A DNA stretch of 64,000 bases from Fistularia commersonii (taxonomy: Eukaryota > Chordata > Actinopteri > Syngnathiformes > Fistulariidae): positions 619,001 to 683,000 of the forward strand of contig JBBMNZ010000055.1 in NCBI GenBank assembly GCA_037954325.1, written 5' to 3'. Below, piece by piece: positions 54,001-64,000 of this stretch. Every line of letters begins with the position of its first letter. Position 1 is the first letter of the stretch. The translations under genes and the position numbers were made by a program. The notes under the pieces are model-generated. The model did not search any database and was not told where the DNA came from. It saw only the letters and a list, made by a program, of their open reading frames with translations.

Positions 54001-54586
54001 TTGCAGAATCATGTCCTAAACAACATATTTCAACAACAGAAACCAGATTAATGAAATTCATTAGTTATTTCCACTCCTGACCAAAAACGCTTCAACTCGG
54101 TGAGATAAGCACTTTTTTAACGAATGGCTATATCTTTTGAAAATGTACCTGGATTGCACTGAATTTTACATAAATTGTACAAAATCTTGTCCTAAACAAC
54201 ATATTTCAACCCGATAAGATAAACACTTTTTGAACGAATGGCTATATCTTTTGATTTTGTCGCTGAATTACACTGAATTTGACATATTTTGTGCAGAATA
54301 TTGTCCTAAACAACAGATTTCAACAGCAGAAACCAGCATGATGAAATTCATTAGTTATTTCCACTCCTGATCAAAAACGCTTCAATTCGGTGAGAAAAGC
54401 AGTTTTTGACCTTATGGATACATCTTTTGAACTTGTGGCTGGATTAACATGAATTTGACATATATTGTGCAGAATCATGTCCTTATCAACATATATCAAC
54501 AGCAAAAACCAAATTGGTGAAATTCATTAGTTATTTCCACTCTCAATCAGAAAGGCTTCAACGCGATAAGATATGCACTTTTTGAA
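51016..54586 (+). repeat. Higher-order unit 6 (3,571 bp, 21 monomers) and tandem partner
   Basis: A 3571-bp period links 50374-53944 to 53945-56685. ACCAGATTAA recurs at 50471 and 54042, truncated joints at 50634/54205 and 51626/55197, and GACTTGTAGC at 51850/55421. The joint at about 53945 lies in the conserved AACGAATGGCTATATC block. With two truncated monomers corrected, the period is 21 monomers. The second copy stops matching at about 56685. A module with a one-base-shorter TTTTGACTTGTAGC slot and GAATCCTG appears only here and, in altered form, near 62750. Confidence 0.82.
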
Positions 54587-56651
54587 CGAATGGCTATATC
54601 TTTTGAAACTGTGATGTGATTACACTAAATTTGACATATATTGTGCAAAATCATGTCCTTAACAACATATATCAACAGCAAAAACCAGCATATTGAAATT
54701 CATAAGTTATTTCCACTGCAACTCAAAAACGCTTCAACTCGGTGAGATAAGCAGTTTTTGGACGAATGGATATATCTTTTGAACATGTGATGGGATTACG
54801 CTGAATTTCACATATATTGTGCAGAATCATGTCCTAAACAACATATTTAACAGTAGAAACCAACTTGATGATATTCATTAGTTATTTCCACTCCTAATCA
54901 AAAACGCTTCAACCCGATAAGATAAACACTTTTTGAACGAATGGCTATATCATTTGATCGTGTCGCTGAATTACACTGAATTTGACATATTTTGTGCAGA
55001 ATCATGTCCTAAACACATATTTCAACAGCAGAAACCAGATTATTGAAATTCATTAGTTATTTCCACTCCTACTCAAAAACATTTCAACTCGGTGAGATAA
55101 GCACTTTTTTAACGAATGGCTATATCTTTTGATCTTGTCGCTGGATTACACTGAATTTGACATAAATTGTACAAAATCTTGTCTTAAACAACATATTTCA
55201 ACCCGATAAGATAAACACTTTTTGAACGAATGGCTATATCTTTTGATTTTGTCGCTGAATTACACTGAATTTGATATTAATTGTGCAGAATCATGTTCTC
55301 AACAACATATATCATCAACAAAAACCAGCATATTGAAATTCATTAGTTATTTCCACTCCAACTCAAAAACGCTTCAACTCGGTGAGACAAGCACTTTTTG
55401 AACGAATCGCTATATCTTTTGACTTGTAGCTGGATTACACTGAATTTGACATATATTGTGCAGAATCCTGTTCTAAACAACATTATTCAACGGTAAAAAC
55501 CAGCTTGATGAAATCCATTAGATATTTCCACTCCTAATCAAAAACGCTTCAACTCAGTGAGATAAGCACTTTTTGAACGGATGGCTATATCTTTTGAACT
55601 TGTAGCTGGATTACACTGAATTTGATATTAATTGTGCAGAATCATGTTCTAAATAACATATTCCACCGGCAAAAATCAGCTTGATAAAGCCATTAGTTAT
55701 TTCCACTCCTAATCAAAAACGATTTAACTCGGTAAGATAAGCACTTTTTGACCTTAAGGCTATATCTTTTGAACTTGTAGCTGGATTACACTGAATTTGA
55801 CATATATTGTGCAAAATCATTTCCTAAACAACAAATTTCAACAGCAGAAACCATCTTGATGAAATTCATTAGTCATTTCCACTCAAAATCAAAAACGCTT
55901 CAACTCAGAGAGATAAGCAGTTTTTGATCTTATGGCTATATCTTTTGAATTTATAGCTGGATTACACTGAATTCGACATATATAGTGCAGAATCATGTCC
56001 TAAACAACACATATCAACAGCAAAAAACCAGCATATTGTAATTCATTAGTAATTTCCACTCCAACTCAAAAACGCTTCAACTCGGTGAGATAAGCAGTTT
56101 TTGAACGAATGGCTATATGTTTTGATCTTGTCGCTGGATTACACTTAATTTGACATATATTGTGCAGAATCATGTCCTAAACAACATATATCAACAGCAG
56201 AAACCAGCATGATGACATTCATTAGTTATTTCCACTCCAACTCAAAAAAGATTTAACCTTGGTAAGATAAGCACTTTTTGAACGAATGGCTATATCTTTT
56301 GAACTTGTAGCTGGATTACACTGAATTTGACATATATTGTGCAGAATCATGTCCTAAACAACATGTTTCAACAGTAGAAACCAACTTGATGAAATTCATT
56401 TGTTATTTCCACTCCTAATCAAAAACAATTCAACTCGGTAAGATCAGCACTTTTTGAACGAATGGCTATATATTTTGAACTTGAAGCTGGATTATACTGA
56501 ATTTGACATATTTTGTGCTGAATCATGTCCTTACAACATATTTCAACAGCAGAAACCAGCTTGATGAAATTCATTAGTTTTTTCCACTCCAACTCAAAAA
56601 CGATTTAACTCGGAAAGATAAGCACTTTTTGACCCTAAGGCTATAACTTTT
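54587..56651 (+). repeat. Second copy of the 3,571-bp unit, partial
   Basis: Near-identical to 51016-53080. Visible differences include GAATCCTGTTC for GAATCCTGCTC (near 55468 and 51897) and TTGATCTTGTCGC for TTGAAAATGTACC at about 55130. The latter exchanges one variable slot for another, which looks like a short gene-conversion tract, not a point mutation. Confidence 0.75.
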
Positions 56652-58060
56652 GATCTTGACGCTGGATTACACTGAATTTGACATATTTTGTGTAGAATCA
56701 TTTCCTAAATAAAATATTTCAACAGCAGAAACCAGCTTGATGAAATTCATTTGTTATTTCCACTCCGAATAAAAAACTCTTCAAGTCGGTGAGATATAGA
56801 CTTTTCGAACGAATGGCTATATCTTTTGCAATTGTAGTTGGATTACACTGAATTTGACATATATTGTGCAAAATCATGTCCTAAAGTATATATTTCAACA
56901 GTAGGCACCAGCTCGATGAAATTCATTAGTCATTTCCACTCAAAATCAAAAACGCTTCAACTCAGTTAGATAAGCACTTTATGACCTTGTGGCTATATCT
57001 TTTGAACTTATTGCTGGATTACACTTAATTTGACATATATTGTAAAGAATCATGTCCTATACAACATCTATCAACAGCAGAAACACGCGTGGTGAAATTC
57101 AATAGTTATTTCCTCTCTTAATCAAAAACGGGTTAACTCGGTGAGATAAGCACTTTTTGAACGAATGGCTATATCTTTTGAACTTATTGCTGGATTACCC
57201 TGAATTTGACATATATTGTGCAGAATCATGTCCTAAACAACATATATCAACAGCAGAAACCAGCATGATGAAATTTATTAGTTATTTCCACTCCAACTCA
57301 AAAACGATTTAACCTCGCTAAGATAAGCACTTTTTAACCTTATGGCTATATCTTTTGATCTTGACGCTGGATTACACTGAATTTGACATATTTTGTGTAG
57401 AATCATGTCCTAAATAAAATATTTCAACAGCAAATACCAGGTTGATGAAATTAATTTGTTATTTCCACTCCGAATAAAAAAACTCTTCAAGTCGGTGAGA
57501 TATAGACTTTTCGAACGAATGGCTATATCTTTTGCAATTGTAGTTGGATTACACTGAATTTGACATATATTGTGCAAAATCATGTCCTAAAGTATATATT
57601 TCAACAGTAGAAACCAGCTCGATGAAATTCATTAGTCATTTCCACTCAAAATCAAAAACGCTTCAACTCAGTTAGATAAGCACTTTTTGACCTTGTGGCT
57701 ATATCTTTTGAACTTATTGCTGGATTACACTGAATTTGACATATATTGTAAAGAATCATGTCCTATACAACATCTATCAACAGCAGAAACACGCGTGGTG
57801 AAATTCAATAGTTATTTCCTCTCTTAATCAAAAACGGGTTAACTCGGTGAGATAAGCACTTTTTGAACGAATGGCTATATCTTTTGAACTTATTGCTGGA
57901 TTACACTGAATTTGACATATATTGTGCAGAATCATGTCCTAAACAACATATATCAACAGCAGAAACCAGCATGATGAAATTTATTAGTTATTTCCACTCC
58001 AACTCAAAAAAGATTTAACCTCGCTAAGATAAGCACTTTTTAACCTTATGGCTATATCTT
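56652..58060 (+). repeat. 705-bp (4-monomer) tandem duplication
   Basis: GATCTTGACGCTGG followed by CCTAAATAAAATATTTC begins at 56652 and again at 57357. Both copies share rare variants: TATAGACTTTTCGAACG, CTAAAGTATATATTTC, GAAACACGCGTGG and AACGGGTTAACTC. The extra base over 704 is an additional A in AAAAAACTCTTCAAG near 57480. The copies differ at a handful of sites. Confidence 0.8.
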
Positions 58061-58220
58061 TTGAACTTGTAGCTGGATTACACTGAATTTGACATATATT
58101 GTGCAGAATCATGTCCTAAACAACATATTTAAACAGTAGAAACCAACTTGATGAAATTAATTAGTTATTTCATCTCCTGATCAAAAACGCCTCAAGTCGG
58201 TGAGATAAGCACTTTTTGAA
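58061..58220 (+). repeat. Single satellite monomer between duplications
   Basis: One ordinary monomer with a CATCTCCTGATC variant tail, linking the two 4-monomer duplications. Nothing else is seen. Confidence 0.6.
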
Positions 58221-59628
58221 CGAATGGCTATATCTTTTGAACTTGTAGCTGGATTACCCTGAATTTGACATATTTTGTGCAGAATCATGTCCGATACAAC
58301 ATATTTCAACAGCAGAAACCAGCTTGATGAAATTCATTAGTTATTTCCAATCCAACTCAAAAATGATTTAACTCGGTAAGATAAGCACTTTTTGAACTTA
58401 AGGCTATATCTTTTTATCTTGACGCTGGATTGCACTGAATTTGACATATTTTGTGTAGAATCATGTCCTAAACAACATATTTCTACAGCAGAAACCAGCT
58501 TGATGAAATTCATTTGTTATTTCCACTCCTAATCAAATACGCTTCAAGTCGGTGAGATATAGACTTTTTGAACGAATGGCTATATCTTTTGAACTTGTAG
58601 CTGGATTACACTGAATTTGACATATATTGTGCAAAATCATGTCCTAAAGTAAATATTTCAACAGCAGAAACCAGCTTGATGAATTTCTTTAGTCATTTCC
58701 ACTAAAAATCAAAAACGCTTCAACTAAGTGAGATAAGCACTTTTTGATCTTATGGCTATATCTTTTGAATTTATAGCTGGATTACACTGAATTTGACATA
58801 TATTGTGCAAAATCATGTCCTAAACAACACATATCAACAGCAAAAACCAGCATATTGTAATTCATTAGTAATTTCCACCCCAACTCAAAAACGCTTCAAC
58901 TCGGTGAGATAAGCAGTTTTTGAACGAATGGCTATATCTTTTGAACTTGTAGCTGGATTACCCTGAATTTGACATATTTTGTGCAGAATCATGTCCGATA
59001 CAACATATTTCAACAGCAGAAACCAGCTTGATGAAATTCATTAGTTATTTCCAATCCAACTCAAAAATGATTTAACTCGGTAAGATAAGCACTTTTTGAA
59101 CTTAAGGCTATATCTTTTTATCTTGACGCTGGATTGCACTGAATTTGACATATTTTGTGTAGAATCATGTCCTAAACAACATATTTCTACAGCAGAAACC
59201 AGCTTGATGAAATTCATTTGTTATTTCCACTCCTAATCAAATACGCTTCAAGTCGGTGAGATATAGACTTTTTGAACGAATGGCTATATCTTTTGAACTT
59301 GTAGCTGGATTACACTGAATTTGACATATATTGTGCAAAATCATGTCCTAAAGTAAATATTTCAACAGCAGAAACCAGCTTGATGAAATTCTTTAGTCAT
59401 TTCCACTAAAAATCAAAAACGCTTCAACTCAGTGAGATAAGCACTTTTTGATCTTATGGCTATATCTTTTGAATTTATAGCTGGATTACACTGAATTTGA
59501 CATATATTGTGCAAAATCATGTCCTAAACAACACATATCAACAGCAAAAACCAGCATATTGTAATTCATTAGTAATTTCCACCCCAACTCAAAAACGCTT
59601 CAACTCGGTGAGATAAGCAGTTTTTGAA
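58221..59628 (+). repeat. 704-bp (4-monomer) tandem duplication, near-identical
   Basis: The stretch from about 58221 to 58924 repeats as about 58925 to 59628, exactly 704 bp (4 x 176) apart; GAATTTGACA after TTACCCT lies at 58261 and 58965. Shared rare variants include GTCCGATACAAC, TTTTTATCTTGACGC and CTAAAGTAAATATTTC. The copies are almost identical, so this is among the youngest events in the window. Confidence 0.82.
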
Positions 59629-62570
59629 CGAATGGCTATATCTTTTGATCATGTCGCTGGATTACACTGAATTTGACATATATTGTACAGAATCATGTCC
59701 TATACAACATCTATCAACAGCAGAAAAAGGCTTGTTGAAATTTAATAGTTATTTCCTCTCTTAATCAAAAACGCTTCAACTCGATGAGATAAGAACTTTT
59801 TGAACGAATGGCTATATCTTTTGAACCTTGGATGGGATTACATAGAATTTGACATATATTGTGCAGAATCATGTCCTAAACAACATATTTCAACAGTAGA
59901 AACCAAATTGATGAAATTCATTAGTTATTTCCACTCCTAATCAAAAACGCTTCAACTCGGTGAGATAAGCAGTTTTTGAACTAATGGTTGTATCTTTTGA
60001 ACTTGTAGCTGGATTACCCTGAATTTTACATTTTTTGTGCTGAATCATGTCCTATACAACATATTTCAACAACAGAAACCAGCTTGATGAAATTGATTAG
60101 TTATTTCCACTCCTAATCAAAAACGCTTCAACTCCGTGAGATAAGTACTTTTTGAACGAAAGGCTATATCTTTTGATCTTGACGCTGGATTACACTGAAT
60201 TTGACATATTTTGCGTAGAATCGTGTCCTGAAAAACATATTTCAACAGCAGAAACCAGCTTGATGAAATTCATTAGTTATTTAAACTCCTAATCAAATAT
60301 GCTTCAACCCGATAAGATAAAACCCTTTTTGAACGAATGGCTATATCTTTTGAACCTGTGATGGGATTACACTGAATTTGACATATTTTGTGCAGAATCA
60401 TGTCCTAAAAAACATATTTCAACATCAGAAACCAGGTAGATGAAATTCATTAGTTATTTCCACTCCTAATCAAAAACGCTTCAACTCGGTGAGATAAGTC
60501 CTTTTTGAACGAATGGCTATATCTTTTGAACCTGTGATGGGATTACACTGAAGTTGACATATATTGTGCAAAATGATGTCCTAAACAACATTTGTCAACG
60601 GCAGAAACCAGCTTGATGAAATTCATTTGTTATTTCCACTCCCAATCAAATACGCTTCAAGTCGGTGAGACAAAGACTTTTTGAACGAATGGCTATATCT
60701 TTTGATCTTGACGCTGGATTACACTGAATTTGACATATATTGTGCAGAATCATGTCCTAAACAACATATCTTAACAGCAGAAACCAGCTTGATGAAATTC
60801 ATTAGTCATTTCCACTCAACATCAAAAACGCTTCAACTCAGTGAGATAAGCACTTTTTGACCTTATGGCTACATGTTTTGAACTTATAGCTGGATTACAC
60901 TGAATTTGACATATATTGTACAGAATCATGTCCTAAACAACATATTTCAACAGCAAAAACCAGCTTGATGAAATTCATTAGTCATTTCCACTCAAAATCA
61001 AAAACGCTTCAACTCTGTGATATAAGCACTTTTTGAACGAATGGCTATATCTTTTGAACTTGTAGCTGGATTACACTGAATTTGAAATATATTGTGCTAA
61101 ATCATGTTCCAAACAACATATTTCAACGGCGAAAAACCAGCTTGATGAAATTCATTAGATATTTCCACTCCTAATCAAAAACGCTTCAACTCGGTGAGAA
61201 AAGCACTTTTTGAACGAATGGCTATATAGTTTGATCTTGCAGCTGGGTTTCACTGAATTTGACATATATATTGCAGAATCATGTCCTAAACAACATATTC
61301 CAACAATAAAAACCAGCTTGATGAAATTCATTTGTTATTTTCACTCCTAATCAAAAACGCTTCGACTCGGTGAGTTGAAGACTTTTTGAACGAATGGCTA
61401 TATGTTTTTAACCTGTGATGGGATTACACTGAAATTGACATATATCGTGCAGAATCATGTCCAAGACAACATATATCAACAGCAGAAACCAGCTTGATGA
61501 AATTCATCAGTTATTTCCACTCCAACTCAAAAACAATTTAACTCGATGAGATAAGCATTTTTTTAACGAATGGCTATATCTTTTGAACTTGCGGCTGGAT
61601 TACACTGAATTTGACATTAATTGTGCAGAATCATGTACTGAACATCATATTTGAACAGCAGAAACCAGCTTGATGAAATTCATGAGTTATTTCCACTCTT
61701 AATCAAAAACGCTTCAATCCGATAAGATAAACACTTTTTGAACGAATGGCTATATCTTTTGAACATGTGATGGGATTACACTGAATTTAACATATATTGT
61801 GCAGAATCATGTCCTATACAACATAAATCACCAGCAGACACCAGCTTGATGAAATTAAATAGTTATTTCCACTCCTAATCAAAAACGATTTAACTCGGTA
61901 AGATAAGTACTTTTTGACCTTATGGCTATATCTTTTGATCTTGTCGCTGGATTATACTGATATTGACATATATTGTGCAGAATCATGTCCTAAACAACAT
62001 ATATCAACAGCAAAAACCAGCATATTGAAATTCATTAGTTATTTCCACTCCAACTCAAAAACGCCTCAACTCGGTGACATAAGCAGTTTTTGAACGAATG
62101 GCTATATCTTTTGAACATGTGATGGGATCACACTGAATTTGACATATATTGTTCAGAATCATGTCCTAAACAACATATATTAACAGCAGAAACCAGCTTG
62201 ATGGAATTCATTAGTTATTTCCACTCCAAATCAAAAACGCTTCAACTCCGTGAGATAAGCACTTTTTGCACGAATGGCTATATCTTTTGATCTTGTCGCT
62301 GGATTACACTGAATTTGACATATTTTTTGCAGAATCATGTCCTAAACAACATATTTCAACAACAGAAACCAGATTAATGAAATTCATTAGTTATTTCCAC
62401 TCCTGACCAAAAACGCTTCAACTCGGTGAGATAAGCACTTTTTTAACGAATGGCTATATCTTTTGAAAATGTACCTGGATTGCACTGAATTTTACATAAA
62501 TTGTACAAAATCTTTTCCTAAAGAACATATTTCAACCCGATAAGATAAACACTTTTTGAACGAATGGCTA
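59629..62570 (+). repeat. Further copy of the shared satellite block (as 39660-41820 and 49820-50700)
   Basis: The order of monomers from GAACCTTGGATGGG (near 59822) through TTGAACTTGCGGCTGG (near 61585) to the truncated joint at 62531 matches units 4 and 5, with more private differences: AAACCC for AACCC near 60323, GTCCTGAAAAAC near 60226, GCTACATG near 60868 and TCTTTTCCTAAAGAAC near 62513. It is thus a somewhat older copy than units 4 and 5 are of each other. Confidence 0.78.
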
Positions 62571-64000
62571 TATCTTTTGATTTTGTCGCTGAATTACACT
62601 GAATTTGATATTAATTGTGCAGAATCATGTTCTAAACAACATATATCAACAACAAAAACCAGCATATTGAAATTCATTAGTTATTTCCACTCCAACTCAA
62701 AAACGCTTCAACTCGGTGAGACAAGCACTTTTTGAACGAATCGCTATATCTTTTGACTTGTAGCTGGATTACACTGAATTTGACATATATTGTGCAGAAT
62801 CATGTTCTAAACAACATATTTCAAGAGTAGAAACCGACTTGATGAAATCCATTAGTTATTTCCACTCCTAATCAAAAACGCTTCAACTCGGTGAGATAAG
62901 CAGTTTTTGCACGAATGGCTATATCTTTTAAACTTGTCGCTGGATTACACTGAATTTGACATATTGTGTTCAAAATCATGTTCTAAACAACATAATTCAA
63001 CGGCAAAAACCAGCTTAATGAAATCCATTAGTTATTTCCACTCCTAATCAAAAACGCTTCAACTAGGTGAGAGAAGCACTTTTTGAACAAATGGCTATAT
63101 CTTTTGAACTTGTACCTGGATGACACTGAATTTGACATATATTGTGCAGAATCATGTCCTAAACAACATATATCAACGGCAGAAACCAGCATGATGAAAT
63201 TCATTAGTTATTTCCACTCCAACTCAAAAAAGATTTAACCTCGGGAAGATAAGCACTTTTTAACCTTATGGCTATATATTTTGAACTTGTAGCTGGGTTA
63301 TACTGAATTTGACATATATTGTGCAGAATCATGTCCTAAACAACATATTTCAACAGTAGAAACCAGCATGATGAAATTCATTGGTTATTTCCACTCCACC
63401 TCAAAAACGTTTTAACTCGATAACATAAGCAGTTTTTGACCTTATGGCTATATCTTTTGAACTTGTAGCTGGATACACTGAATTTGACATATATTGTGCA
63501 GAATCATGTCGTAAACAACGTATATCAACAGCAGAAACCAGCTTGGTGAATTTCAATAGTTATTTCCACTCTTAATCAAAAATGCTTCAACTCGGTGTGA
63601 TAAGCACTTTTTGAACGAATGGCTACATCTTTTGAACCGCTGATGGGATTACACTGAATTTGACATATATTGTGCAAAATCAAGCCCTAAACAACATATT
63701 TCAACAGCAGAAATCAGCATGATGAAATTCATGAGTTATTTCCACTCCTAATCAAAAACGCTTCAAATCGGTGAGATAAGCACTTTTTGAACAAATGGCT
63801 ATATCTTTTGATCTTGTCGCTGGATTACACTGAATTTGACATATTTTGTGCAAAATCATGTCCTAAACAACAAATTTCAACAGCAGAAATCAGCTTGATG
63901 AAATTCATTAGTCATTTCCACTCAAAATCAAAAACGCTTCAACTCAGTGAGATAAGCACTTTTTGACCTTATGGCTATATCTTTTGAACTTATAGCTGGA
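62571..64000 (+). repeat. Right-hand satellite monomers to the window end
   Basis: Ordinary head-to-tail monomers. The first two or three resemble 51690-51900 (TTGATATTAATTGTG, then TTTTGACTTGTAGC); the rest carry their own variants and match no large unit seen here. The last monomer is cut by the window end, so the array continues to the right. Confidence 0.85.

Noticed and set aside
1..64000. tRNA, rRNA, riboswitch or other RNA genes; origins or attachment sites
   Set aside because: No stretch departs from the monomer pattern except the three LTRs, and neither monomer nor LTR contains tRNA box A/B or rRNA-like sequence that I could recognise.

Overview
This window is a eukaryotic satellite-DNA array with no supportable protein-coding or RNA gene. 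Almost all of it is one head-to-tail family of AT-rich monomers, about 176 bp each and all in the same orientation. Roughly 340 monomers are present, counting by period. I do not recognise the family by sequence. A near-nucleosomal, AT-rich monomer in large higher-order units is typical of centromeric or pericentromeric satellites, but nothing here proves a centromere. The only other DNA is one GC- and CpG-rich element present three times, which reads as a solo LTR of a retrotransposon. It has TG...CA ends, a 5-bp target duplication, a TATA box and a poly(A) signal. Its TGTCA...TGACA ends look like vertebrate Ty3/Gypsy LTRs, so a vertebrate (perhaps a fish) is my guess, at low confidence.

Layout. 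1-834: diverged edge monomers, ending in a hybrid 214-bp monomer. 835-10104: irregular, individually diverged monomers with one 5-monomer internal duplication and the first 62-bp-deleted monomer. 10105-64000: large recently amplified higher-order units. Unit 1 is 10105-18348 (LTR, 8244 bp). Unit 2 is 18349-31287 (LTR enlarged by 240 bp, plus an internal 4455-bp tandem duplication; 12939 bp). Unit 3 is 31288-38297 (LTR, with 882-bp and 352-bp deletions; 7010 bp). Units 4-6 are 38298-46386, 46387-51015 and 51016-54586 and lack the LTR. The rest, 54587-64000, is a mosaic with 704/705-bp tandem duplications.

The main result is arithmetic. After removing the LTR plus one 5-bp TSD, and adding 62 bp for each truncated monomer, the unit lengths come to about 41, 67, 34, 47, 27 and 21 whole monomers of 176 bp. 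Every large rearrangement therefore kept the monomer register, as expected for unequal exchange between aligned monomers. The LTR inserted once (all three copies share one site and one CGATA duplication) and was then multiplied by the array. Unit copies differ at only scattered bases over 8 kb, so the expansion is recent, or the copies are being homogenised, or part of it is an assembly effect. Inside the LTR a 48-bp minisatellite changed copy number after the duplication. All coordinates and alignments were made by eye; junctions are uncertain by tens of bases wherever flanking monomers are identical.
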